Source of the DNA: Xylanibacter ruminicola
GTDB lineage: Bacteria; Bacteroidota; Bacteroidia; Bacteroidales; Bacteroidaceae
DNA length: 64,000 nucleotides
NCBI RefSeq assembly: GCF_900107775.1
Contig: NZ_FNRF01000005.1
Location: 62,001-126,000 of the forward strand
Direction of reading: 5' to 3'
A program made the position numbers and the translations under genes. Of the stretch, positions 33,477 to 42,102 are shown piece by piece. Every line of letters begins with the position of its first letter. The first letter of the stretch is position 1. The notes beneath the pieces are model-generated. The model was not told the DNA's origin. It worked only from the letters and a program-made list of their open reading frames with translations, and searched no databases.

Positions 33477-35477
33477 TTATTGCTTAGCTTTCTCAATCCT
33501 GACGGCAGCGCCACCACTACGAGCCAGACGCAGGTGCAGGGTGTCGGCTTTAGTAACAGCAATCTGGCGTATCGTCATCTCGTATGGATTACGCTCAAAG
33601 TCGGCTTCAGGTCCATCCTCGTAAATAATAGCACGATAAGTGGCACCTTCGTCAAGGAAATCGAGTGACACTTCCAGACTACGAGCCTCCTCGTTAGTAA
33701 TACTGCCGATAAACCAGCTGTCGCCGCCACGCTCCTTACGGGCGATGGTGATATACTTACCAATCTCACCGTTGGGCACTAAAGTACGACTCCATGTGGT
33801 AGGACAACTCTCAATAAAGCTGAGTGCAGGCTGTCCTTCGTAATTCTCGATGGCATCGGCTGCCATCTGTAACGGACTGTAGATAACGACAAACTCACCC
33901 AGCTGCTTGGCCAATGTAGAGTGCGGATGGGTGCCTGGCACAATCTCCGAGAAATTAAAGATGGCAGGCGTAAAATCGGTAGGACCAGCTAAACCACGGG
34001 TAAACGGCAGCGTAACGGTGTGAGATGGTGGATTACCACCACGACGATCCCAGGCATTATATTCCTGGCCACGCACACCTTCCTGAGTCATCAGGTTTGG
34101 CCAAGTGCGCTGTATGCCAGTAGGCATAGCTGGCTCGTGATTATCTATCATGATATGATGCTTGGCAGCACACTCTATCACCTTACGATAATGACGGATA
34201 CCATACTGCGACTTAGCTAACTCCTTACCATCAAAGTAATGTCCAACGTATCCCGTCTTTACGGCACGAATGCCCAATCGTTCGAACCAGTTGAAAGCCT
34301 GTTCCATCTGACTCTCCAGGAGAGAGGCATTACCCCAGGTTTCGGTATGACCGATAAATCGTACACCTTTTTGCAAGCCATACCGGGTTACTTCGTGCAT
34401 ATCAAAATCGGGGTACGACTCCAGATAGCTAATCTTCTCGCCCTGTCCCCAACCAGGATTCCAGCCCTCGGCCAACACACCGCTGAAGCCATGACGGGCA
34501 GCAAAGTCCATATAGCGTTTCACGTTCTCGGTAGTAGCACCATGGGCAGGCCCCATCTCCCAAGTGTTCTGTTTTTTGTGGATGCTCCACCAGATGCCGA
34601 TATAACGGCCTGGCTCAATCCACGATGTATCTTTAATTTGTGATGGTTCATTCAGATTCAGCATCAGGTTCGAGGTGAGCAATCCACCTGCTGTTTTGCT
34701 GATAATCATCGTACGCCAGGGACTCTTAAGCTGCCCCTTGGCATACACCTTTACCCCACTACGCCAAGGTGTAAGGGCGGTAAGTAATCTAACAGCGCCA
34801 CCATCCGCACTCCGGGGGGTGAGATTGATGCTGGCATAATCCTCGAGTGCAGCCTCGTGGATGGCCAGATACAAATCCTTCTCATACTCTATTGTAAGTG
34901 GTGTGCATACAGTATCCTTCTGGCTCAGCATTCCAGCCTTGTAGATTCCTTCGAAATACTCGGTATGGTTAGTGGGTATCGACCAGGCTTTGGCATCGTG
35001 TGCCAAAGTCATCTCGGTCAACTCGTCCATAATCTGAAATTCCTTTCCTTTATTATAATCTGGCAGGATATAACGGAAACCGAAGCCATCATTATACACA
35101 CGGAACACCACTTGCATAGGCTGTCCAGACTGTTCGCGGAAATTTACCATCAGTTCATTGTAATGATTATGAGTGATATCATTTTCGCCCCAAGGCTGAT
35201 TCCAAATCTCGTCCTTCTGCGAGCGAGCTACCTTGCCCATCTTTGTCTTAGCACCCAACTCACCATTATTTAATAGGTATCCTAAATGCGAGGGGGCCAC
35301 AACAGCTTTTTCCTCATAGTTTACCATATAAAATGGTTGTTGATTCTTCACGCCGACGGTAACCGTCACGGCACCGTCGGGCGAAGTTACCTTAACGTTT
35401 CCGGCATTACTTTTAGTAACACCATTCATTACCAAACTAACCAATATAACAAATCTAACATACCTCAGTAATCGCAT
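33477..35477 (-). CDS. susB: GH97 alpha-glucosidase (SusB-like)
   Basis: 666 residues from the ATG complementary to 35475-35477, which gives the signal peptide. An N-terminal beta-sandwich (VTSPDGAVTVTVGVK), TIM barrel with EGWNPGWG and HTETWGN, and a C-terminal sandwich fit GH97. The barrel reads AVKTGYVG at the place where retaining GH97 enzymes carry an Asp nucleophile. It also has the Glu-containing motifs DNHEPAMPTG and MTQEGVRGQE. This pattern fits the inverting SusB-type alpha-glucosidase group. It should trim imported maltooligosaccharides to glucose in the periplasm. First gene of the PUL 1 operon, divergent from the SusR-like gene. Confidence 0.9.
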   Translation of the reverse strand: MRLLRYVRFVILVSLVMNGVTKSNAGNVKVTSPDGAVTVTVGVKNQQPFYMVNYEEKAVVAPSHLGYLLNNGELGAKTKMGKVARSQKDEIWNQPWGENDITHNHYNELMVNFREQSGQPMQVVFRVYNDGFGFRYILPDYNKGKEFQIMDELTEMTLAHDAKAWSIPTNHTEYFEGIYKAGMLSQKDTVCTPLTIEYEKDLYLAIHEAALEDYASINLTPRSADGGAVRLLTALTPWRSGVKVYAKGQLKSPWRTMIISKTAGGLLTSNLMLNLNEPSQIKDTSWIEPGRYIGIWWSIHKKQNTWEMGPAHGATTENVKRYMDFAARHGFSGVLAEGWNPGWGQGEKISYLESYPDFDMHEVTRYGLQKGVRFIGHTETWGNASLLESQMEQAFNWFERLGIRAVKTGYVGHYFDGKELAKSQYGIRHYRKVIECAAKHHIMIDNHEPAMPTGIQRTWPNLMTQEGVRGQEYNAWDRRGGNPPSHTVTLPFTRGLAGPTDFTPAIFNFSEIVPGTHPHSTLAKQLGEFVVIYSPLQMAADAIENYEGQPALSFIESCPTTWSRTLVPNGEIGKYITIARKERGGDSWFIGSITNEEARSLEVSLDFLDEGATYRAIIYEDGPEADFERNPYEMTIRQIAVTKADTLHLRLARSGGAAVRIEKAKQ

Positions 35478-35495
35478 AATTTTGAAATTTTTCGG

Positions 35496-35526
35496 CAAAG
35501 ATAGAGATATCATTCTACGCCTCCAA
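35496..35526 (-). promoter_or_regulatory. Promoter of the PUL 1 operon
   Basis: On the minus strand, TTGG (complement of 35523-35526), 19 bases, TATCTTTG (complement of 35496-35503), 18 bases before the GH97 ATG. The SusR-like regulator is the likely activator. Confidence 0.6.
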
Positions 35527-35652
35527 GCGCCACAAACAAATATCTAAACTCTCAAAATCGCAAACATCTGGAAATAAACTGGTTATAATTTAGACTCATC
35601 ACAAAAATCTAAAGAAAATCAATCGCAATTTGGCATAAATAGGCTTATATTA

Positions 35653-35684
35653 TTTGGTTATTTCAGAAAGATATCGTATCTTTG
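35653..35684 (+). promoter_or_regulatory. Promoter of the SusR-like regulator
   Basis: TTTG (35653-35656), 20 bases, TATCTTTG (35677-35684), then a 33-base gap to ATG 35718. A near-perfect consensus. Confidence 0.75.
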
Positions 35685-35717
35685 TGCCCAACAACATAAC
35701 ACAAACAACTCTAACTT

Positions 35718-37355
35718 ATGATACGACAATGCATCATTTTGATTCTGATGGTTCTGACCACAGAGAGTCGGGCTCAACAAGCAAGTAACCGACAGCTCTA
35801 TCAAACGCTCGACAGCTTGATAGAACACTACGACCAGTTAACAGCCGATAAAGAACGCCGCGTGGCAGCCATCAAGGAGGGAGTTAAAGGTATTACTTTA
35901 ACTGCTGAGCAGCAATACGACCTGAACCAACGACTCTACGACGAATATGTTGCCTATAAGTTCGACTCTGCTTTCTATTATATAGATAAGAATGTGAAAG
36001 CCTTGCGCAAATCGGGCAACCACAATCGTTTTGCAGCCAGCGCCGTACGTATGGCACATATTCTGGCTGTTACAGGACTCTTTGATCGTGCCCGCCGACT
36101 GCTGGATGAAGTAGCAGTTGACTCGATTAACGACCAACAGAAGATAGCCTTTTACAACCAACAAAGTGAGCTGAACCTGTACCGTTCGGAAATGGCTCAG
36201 AACACCGAATACTTCTACGACTATATACAACGAGCACAATACTATCGACAGCTGGTGATACAGATTGCGCCCAAAGACAGTTACGATTATATCTTTAATC
36301 AGGCTACCTACATTTGCGAGGCTGGCGACACCAACAAAGCCATACAGATGCTTGAAGACTACCTGCTGAAGCTTGAAGAGGGTACGCGTGCTTACAGTAT
36401 TGTTACCAGCACGCTGGCTTTCTTCTACCAAACCAAGGAGATGCACCAACAGCAGGAACGTTATCTTCTGCTCAGCGCCATCAGCGATGAGCGATGCGCC
36501 ATCCGTGAGAACAACTCGCTACGCATACTTTCAGAGATACTAATGAACCGCGGTAATAACGACGATGCCTACCGTTATCTGTTACAAGCCATCAGCGAGG
36601 CCCGTTTCTATGGTAGTCGCATCCGCATGATGCAAGTAGGACGCATGGCGCCGCAGATTCTGCAACTATACGATGCCGAGCGCACTCAGACCCAGCAGCG
36701 CACCAACCTACTGCTGGCCATCATATCCTTTATCTCGCTGGTACTTGCAGGTATCATCGTCTATACCCTACGTCTGTATCGCAAAAAACACGCAGCTGGT
36801 TTGCAGATTATCGAGATGAACAAGATTCTGGCTAAGCATACCGAAGAGATTGAGACTGTTAACACGCAGATGAAAGAAGCCAATCGCATTAAAGAGGAAT
36901 ACATTGGACGTTTTCTGGAACTCAGCAGTATGTTGCTTTCAAACACCGAGCAACGCATGAAACAGTTAAACCGATTAGCTAGAGAACGAAAACTGGAGGA
37001 ACTATATGCCGAACTCAAAACGATGGAACCAGTAAACACAGGTATCCGCACTTTCCATAGTCAATTCGACACCGCCTTCCTTAACATCTACCCCCACTTT
37101 ATCAGCGAGGTCAACAAGTTACTTACACCTGAGAATCAGTTCATTACCGACAACGACGGGGCTACAGCCAAGCGTTTAACAACCGAGTTACGCATTCTGG
37201 CTCTTATCCGCCTTGACATTACCGACAATCAAGAGATTGCCGATATTCTCCGTTCCAGCATCACCACCATCTACACCTACCGTTCTAAACTCAAAGCCAA
37301 AGCCCTCAACAAAGAGACTTTCGAAGACGACGTACGTAAGATTGCCACTTATTAG
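35718..37355 (+). CDS. susR: SusR-like DUF6377 membrane regulator of PUL 1
   Basis: 545 residues. Signal peptide (ends SRAQQ), periplasmic TPR-like region, one membrane segment (TNLLLAIISFISLVLAGIIV), coiled coil, the paralogue motif NRIKEEYIGRF and a C-terminal helix-turn-helix-like part (ALIRLDITDNQEIADILRSS then TIYTYRSKLKAKAL). Length and layout match Bacteroides SusR, a membrane-bound activator responding to maltose-containing sugars. Divergent position from GH97, susC and susD supports the same job. Its coiled coil is about 17 residues shorter than in the paralogue at 2050-3723. The symbol is by analogy. Confidence 0.85.
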   Translation: MIRQCIILILMVLTTESRAQQASNRQLYQTLDSLIEHYDQLTADKERRVAAIKEGVKGITLTAEQQYDLNQRLYDEYVAYKFDSAFYYIDKNVKALRKSGNHNRFAASAVRMAHILAVTGLFDRARRLLDEVAVDSINDQQKIAFYNQQSELNLYRSEMAQNTEYFYDYIQRAQYYRQLVIQIAPKDSYDYIFNQATYICEAGDTNKAIQMLEDYLLKLEEGTRAYSIVTSTLAFFYQTKEMHQQQERYLLLSAISDERCAIRENNSLRILSEILMNRGNNDDAYRYLLQAISEARFYGSRIRMMQVGRMAPQILQLYDAERTQTQQRTNLLLAIISFISLVLAGIIVYTLRLYRKKHAAGLQIIEMNKILAKHTEEIETVNTQMKEANRIKEEYIGRFLELSSMLLSNTEQRMKQLNRLARERKLEELYAELKTMEPVNTGIRTFHSQFDTAFLNIYPHFISEVNKLLTPENQFITDNDGATAKRLTTELRILALIRLDITDNQEIADILRSSITTIYTYRSKLKAKALNKETFEDDVRKIATY

Positions 37356-37365
37356 CTCGAGGATA

Positions 37366-37424
37366 TTCCCAGTTAGGGAAAATTTATTCCCCAGTTAGGG
37401 AAATATTTTTTCCCAACGTGGGAA
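37366..37424. promoter_or_regulatory. Three phased TTCCC-N5-GGGAA palindromes
   Basis: TTCCCAGTTAGGGAA (37366-37380), TTCCCCAGTTAGGGAA (37387-37402) and TTCCCAACGTGGGAA (37410-37424). Centres are about 21.5 and 22.5 bases apart, close to two DNA turns. The third covers the place where a -33 element would be for the -7 box at 37442, and no TTTG is present at the right spacing. Likely operator sites; hairpins ending the upstream gene are a weaker alternative. Confidence 0.7.
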
Positions 37425-37441
37425 CTTTGGGGAAAATTTTA

Positions 37442-37449
37442 TATCTTTG
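37442..37449 (+). promoter_or_regulatory. -7 box of the PPDK_N protein gene
   Basis: TATCTTTG ends nine bases before the ATG at 37459, so the transcript should have a leader of only a few bases. Confidence 0.6.
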
Positions 37450-37458
37450 TCGCCGAAT

Positions 37459-40449
37459 ATGGAAGAAGTAAGCAAGATACCATCTGAGTGGAATAAATTC
37501 TACTTGAAGGATGTGTCGTTCGTGAACCTGATGACACGACGCATCTTTAATGTGCTGATTGTGGCCAATCCCTACGATGCGTTTATGCTCGAAGACGACG
37601 GTCGTGTAGATGAGAAGATCTTCGACGAGTATATGGAGCTGGGTATGCGATACCCACCCACGTTCCGACAGGTATCGACCACCGAGGAGGCACACGAAGT
37701 GCTACACAACACGGATATCGACCTGGTAATCTGTATGCCTGGTAATGCGGACAACGATGCCTTTACCGTGGCACGAGAAATCAAGGCCGAGCATCCAAAC
37801 ATTCCTTGCGTGGTGCTTACACCCTTCTCGCATGGTATCACCAAACGTATTCAGGATGAGGATATGTCGGTGTTCGACTACGTGTTCTGCTGGTTGGGTA
37901 ACACCAACCTCATTATGAGCATCATCAAGCTGATTGAGGACAAGATGAACATCGAGCACGACATCAAGGAGGCCGGCGTACAGATGATTATGCTGGTTGA
38001 GGATAACATCCGCTTCTACTCGAGCGTGCTACCAAACCTCTATAACTATATTCTGGCTCAGAGTAAACGTTTCTCGACCGAGGCGCTGAACCCGCATGCT
38101 GCAGCCCAGCGTAAACGCGGACGCCCCAAAGTGGTACTGGCTACCACCTACGAGGAAGCCATGCAGCTGTACGAGAAGTATCACGAGAACACCTTAGGCG
38201 TGATTAGTGACACCCGATTCCCCATGCAAGTACACGAGGGCCGGTTGAGCCACGTAGAGGAAGGCGATCCTGAGGCAGGTTTGAAACTGCTGAGGGAGAT
38301 TCGTCGCCGCGATGAATATGTGCCCCTGATTCTCGACTCTTCGGAGATTGGCAACAAAGCAAAAGCCGAGGCCGAGGGTTTCCACTTTATTGATAAGAAC
38401 TCTACCAAGATGAATGTGGACCTGCACCACCTGATGGAGGAACACATGGGTTTTGGCGACTTTATATTCCGCGATCCGAAAACCAAGGAAGAGGTGTTCC
38501 GTGTATCGTCGCTGAAGGAACTGCAGGACAACATCTTCAAGATTCCTTACGACTCGATGCTCTACCACGTAAGTCGTAACCACATGAGTCGCTGGCTTAC
38601 AGCACGTGCCATCTTCCCCGTTTCGGCCTTCTTGAAACATGTTACCTGGCATAAGCTGCAGGATGTGGATGCCCACCGACAGATTATCTTCGATGCCATT
38701 GTGCAGTACCGCCGGATGAAGAATATTGGTGTGGTAGCCGTGTTCGACCGACTGAAGTTCGACCGCTATGCCCACTTTGCCCGTATCGGTGAAGGTTCGT
38801 TAGGAGGTAAAGGTCGTGGTCTGGCATTCCTTGATAACATCATCAAGCGCCACCCAGAGCTGAACCAGTTTGAACAGGCCAAGGTATCGATACCTAAAAC
38901 AGTGGTATTGTGTACCGACTTCTTCGACGAGTTCATGGAGAAGAACAACCTGTGGACAATAGCCTTGAGCGATGCCAGCGACGAGGAGATACTGCAGCAC
39001 TTTATGCGTGCCCAGTTGCCCGACTCGCTGATAGCCGACTTCTTTACCTTCTTTGATGCGGTGAAGAGTCCTATCGCCATCCGTTCAAGTTCGTTGCTCG
39101 AGGATTCGCACTACCAGCCCTTTGCAGGTATCTACTCTACCTATATGATTCCTTATCTGGATGATAAATACGAGATGCTACGCATGCTGGCCTGTGCCAT
39201 CAAGGGTGTGTATGCCTCGGTTTACTATAAGGACTCGAAGGCCTATATGCTGGCCACGCAGAACGTGATCGACCAGGAGAAGATGGCTGTGATTCTGCAG
39301 GAAGTAGTGGGTAAGCAGTATGGCGACCTATACTACCCCAACTTCAGCGGTGTGCTGCGTTCGTTGAACTACTACCCCATCGGCGACGAGACTGCCGAAG
39401 AGGGTATTGCATCGCTGGCAGTAGGATTAGGAAAATATATCGTAGATGGCGGTCAAACCCTACGCGTATCACCCTATCACCCCAAGCAGGTACTGCAGAC
39501 TTCGGAGATGGAGACAGCCCTGAGCGAGACCCAAACCCGATTCTACGCCTTGGACATGGCTCATGTAGGCGATGACTTTAAGGTTGACGACGGCTTTAAT
39601 ATCAAGAAGGTACGTGTAAAGCAGGCTGCCGAAGACGGAGCCCTCACCTATCTGGCTTCGACCTACGACCCGACGGATAACATCATCCGCGATGGTATCT
39701 ACGAGGGCGGACGAAAGGTCATCTCGTTCTGCGGTGTGCTACAGCACGATGTATTCCCATTGCCCGAGCTGCTACAGATGTCGCAGAAGTTAGGTGCCGA
39801 CGAGATGAAGCGCCCTGTAGAGATTGAGTTTGCCTGCAACCTGAACGACGACCGCACTGGCGAGTTCTACCTGCTGCAGATTCGTCCTATCGTAGATGCC
39901 AAGCAGGTGCTGGATGAAGACCTGCAACAGATACCTGACAGCGACTGCTTGCTGCGCTCGTACAACTCATTGGGTCATGGTATTTCCGAGGACGTGGTGG
40001 ATGTGGTTTATGTAAAGACCGACGACGACTTTACCGCCGTAAACAATCCTACCATCGCCTGCGAGATTGAGGAGATAAACCGCAAGTTCCTACAGGCTGA
40101 CAAGAACTACGTGCTGATTGGTCCGGGCCGCTGGGGATCGAGCGACTACTGGCTGGGCATTCCCGTAAAATGGCCTCACATATCAGCAGCAAGGGTGATT
40201 GTTGAGGTAGGATTGAAGAACTACCGTGTTGACCCCTCGCAGGGCACGCACTTCTTCCAGAACCTCACCTCGTTCGGTGTGGGTTACTTCACCATCAACA
40301 CCTATACGGGCGACGGGGTATTCCAAAAGGAACTGCTCGACCAGATGCCCGCTGTTGAAGAGACCCAGTTCGTACGTCACGTGCGCTTCGACCATCCACT
40401 GAGAATCATGATGGATGGTAAGAAACAAACAGGCGTAGTACTGCGATGA
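37459..40449 (+). CDS. Receiver-receiver-PEP/pyruvate-binding (PPDK_N) fusion protein
   Basis: 996 residues, cytoplasmic. The first receiver-like domain (about 20-165) lacks the usual phospho-acceptor Asp (DLVICMPG). The second (about 175-340) keeps the acidic site MLVEDN and a candidate acceptor in VISDTRFP. A PPDK_N ATP-grasp domain (about 440-850) has GEGSLGGKGRGLAFLD, PIAIRSSSLLEDS and FYLLQIRPI. No swivelling phosphohistidine domain (GG-TSHAAI type) or PEP/pyruvate barrel follows; instead about 150 residues of unknown fold contain NYVLIGPGRWGSSDYWLG. So it cannot be a full PEP synthase. The function is unknown; an ATP-dependent phosphotransfer step under receiver control is a guess. Confidence 0.8.
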   Translation: MEEVSKIPSEWNKFYLKDVSFVNLMTRRIFNVLIVANPYDAFMLEDDGRVDEKIFDEYMELGMRYPPTFRQVSTTEEAHEVLHNTDIDLVICMPGNADNDAFTVAREIKAEHPNIPCVVLTPFSHGITKRIQDEDMSVFDYVFCWLGNTNLIMSIIKLIEDKMNIEHDIKEAGVQMIMLVEDNIRFYSSVLPNLYNYILAQSKRFSTEALNPHAAAQRKRGRPKVVLATTYEEAMQLYEKYHENTLGVISDTRFPMQVHEGRLSHVEEGDPEAGLKLLREIRRRDEYVPLILDSSEIGNKAKAEAEGFHFIDKNSTKMNVDLHHLMEEHMGFGDFIFRDPKTKEEVFRVSSLKELQDNIFKIPYDSMLYHVSRNHMSRWLTARAIFPVSAFLKHVTWHKLQDVDAHRQIIFDAIVQYRRMKNIGVVAVFDRLKFDRYAHFARIGEGSLGGKGRGLAFLDNIIKRHPELNQFEQAKVSIPKTVVLCTDFFDEFMEKNNLWTIALSDASDEEILQHFMRAQLPDSLIADFFTFFDAVKSPIAIRSSSLLEDSHYQPFAGIYSTYMIPYLDDKYEMLRMLACAIKGVYASVYYKDSKAYMLATQNVIDQEKMAVILQEVVGKQYGDLYYPNFSGVLRSLNYYPIGDETAEEGIASLAVGLGKYIVDGGQTLRVSPYHPKQVLQTSEMETALSETQTRFYALDMAHVGDDFKVDDGFNIKKVRVKQAAEDGALTYLASTYDPTDNIIRDGIYEGGRKVISFCGVLQHDVFPLPELLQMSQKLGADEMKRPVEIEFACNLNDDRTGEFYLLQIRPIVDAKQVLDEDLQQIPDSDCLLRSYNSLGHGISEDVVDVVYVKTDDDFTAVNNPTIACEIEEINRKFLQADKNYVLIGPGRWGSSDYWLGIPVKWPHISAARVIVEVGLKNYRVDPSQGTHFFQNLTSFGVGYFTINTYTGDGVFQKELLDQMPAVEETQFVRHVRFDHPLRIMMDGKKQTGVVLR

Positions 40450-40456
40450 GATACAG

Positions 40457-40493
40457 GCCCTGCTGCAATTACGATATTGCGGCAGGGCTTTTT
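40457..40493 (+). terminator. Terminator after the PPDK_N protein gene
   Basis: GCCCTGCTGCAAT (40457-40469) and ATTGCGGCAGGGC (40476-40488), loop of six bases and five T; one mismatch in a 13-base stem. Confidence 0.88.
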
Positions 40494-40523
40494 ACTAAAT
40501 AAACAAAAAAATAAACAGGAAAC

Positions 40524-40554
40524 TTGGTTTGAAATAATATTTTTCATACCTTTG
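40524..40554 (+). promoter_or_regulatory. Promoter of the Cache-sensor pair
   Basis: TTGG (40524-40527), 19 bases, TACCTTTG (40547-40554), 39 bases before ATG 40594. Confidence 0.6.
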
Positions 40555-40593
40555 CACAGAGTGCAATACCAATCTATTAACAATACCGCATGT

Positions 40594-42102
40594 ATGTCGA
40601 AACTAACTGCAAAGATTAAAAGTGATTTGTCATTACGCATCAGTCTGATGATAGTGCTTGCCATGGCACTGCTGTTAACTGTAACGCTGCTTGTCATGCT
40701 TCATTATTCGCGCAATTCGATGAAAGATGATGCGCTGAATCGAGCCACCTATACACTCGATCGCGCCACCAACAACATCGATAATATCCTGCTGAGCGTA
40801 GAGGAAACGGCTGGCAATATATACTTCAACATGAAGTTTGATGATCCGGAACGGATGTACACCTATGCCCATAAGATTGTAGAAACCAATCCATACATCT
40901 CGGGCTGTGTCATCGCCTTTAAGCCCGGATACTTTAAGGGGCACGACCTGTTTATGGTATATGCACACAGTACCGATAGTACACACCAGGATCACTCCAC
41001 AGCCAACATTGTTCACAGCAACAGTTTCGGCACCAAGCCCTATACCGAACAGATTTGGTTTAATCGTCCGATAGGTAAGAACAGAGCCATGTGGATGAAC
41101 CCGCTACTCGGCATGAAGTCGGACATAGAGCCACTCACCTCGTTCTGTGCGCCTATACTCGACGCTAATCATAGTCCGATAGGTGTTATCAGCGTACATG
41201 TGCCACTACAACTGCTTTCAAGCGTTATCTCAGCCGCCAAGCCTTCGCCCAACTCCTATTGCGCGCTGGTAGATAACGACGGGTCGTTTATTGTTGATCC
41301 CACAGCAGGCTATCTCTCAAAAATCAAGGCTTTCAACCTGCCAGGCATCTCGGTTCAGGAGGCTGTAAAAACGATGATGTCGGGTAATAAAGGTTACCTG
41401 CCATTCGATATCGACGGACGTAAGTTCTATCTGTTCTACCAACCATTCAGGATGGCCGAAGTGCCCTATCGCACCTTGATAACAAATCCTGGCTGGAGTA
41501 TCGGCGTAGCATTCTCAGAAAACGACATCTTTGGCGAGTACAATGCACTATTCAACTTTGTAATCATCATTGCCATCGTGGGCATGGTACTGATGTATCT
41601 GCACACCCGTCTGATTATCCGTCACCGCTTAAAGCCACTCAGGATGCTTACTGAGCTGACGGATCGCATTGCCCACGGACAATATAACGAGCCCCTACCC
41701 TCACGCCATCGGAACAAGGACGAGATAGGTATGCTACAAGGCCACTTCCAGCAGATGCAACGCTCGGTAGCAGCCAACATCAACGAGCTGCACGAACTAA
41801 CCCAAACCATACAGGAACGTAGTAAAGAGTTGCATATTGCGTACGAGCAAGCCCAGAAGGCCGACCGAATGAAGACGGCTTTCCTGCATAACATGACCGA
41901 CCAGATGTTGGCCCCATCGTTTGCCATCGACGAGGATGTGTCGGCATTAAGTCATTTTGATAAAGAAACAAGCACCCAGACGGTGAGCCAGTTAGTGGAG
42001 GACATCCAGCAAAACGGCGACACCATCACGCAGATACTGAATAACCTTATCAACCTCTCGGAAAAAGAAGAAGACCTGGAGGAGAAAGGAGGTAAGCTAT
42101 GA
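40594..42102 (+). CDS. Cache-domain sensor with degenerate kinase region (pseudokinase)
   Basis: 502 residues from ATG 40594. Layout: short cytoplasmic start, membrane segment (about 15-40), double Cache-like periplasmic domain with NPYISGCVIAFKPG, second membrane segment, HAMP domain (RLIIRHRLKPLRMLTELTDRI) and a coiled coil into a HisKA-like helix. There the family pattern FL-NMSHEIRTPL reads FLHNMTDQMLAPS, so the acceptor His is Asp436, and the protein ends before any HATPase domain. It cannot act as a normal kinase. It overlaps the complete kinase downstream by four bases, which suggests a regulatory partner. An upstream in-frame start at 40477 is unlikely because it precedes the promoter. 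Confidence 0.82.
   Translation: MSKLTAKIKSDLSLRISLMIVLAMALLLTVTLLVMLHYSRNSMKDDALNRATYTLDRATNNIDNILLSVEETAGNIYFNMKFDDPERMYTYAHKIVETNPYISGCVIAFKPGYFKGHDLFMVYAHSTDSTHQDHSTANIVHSNSFGTKPYTEQIWFNRPIGKNRAMWMNPLLGMKSDIEPLTSFCAPILDANHSPIGVISVHVPLQLLSSVISAAKPSPNSYCALVDNDGSFIVDPTAGYLSKIKAFNLPGISVQEAVKTMMSGNKGYLPFDIDGRKFYLFYQPFRMAEVPYRTLITNPGWSIGVAFSENDIFGEYNALFNFVIIIAIVGMVLMYLHTRLIIRHRLKPLRMLTELTDRIAHGQYNEPLPSRHRNKDEIGMLQGHFQQMQRSVAANINELHELTQTIQERSKELHIAYEQAQKADRMKTAFLHNMTDQMLAPSFAIDEDVSALSHFDKETSTQTVSQLVEDIQQNGDTITQILNNLINLSEKEEDLEEKGGKL

Noticed and set aside
35543..35613. TCTAAA/TTTAGA hexamers between GH97 and the SusR-like gene as possible operators
   Set aside because: Only three short AT-rich hits without consistent spacing; this could be chance in an AT-rich gap.
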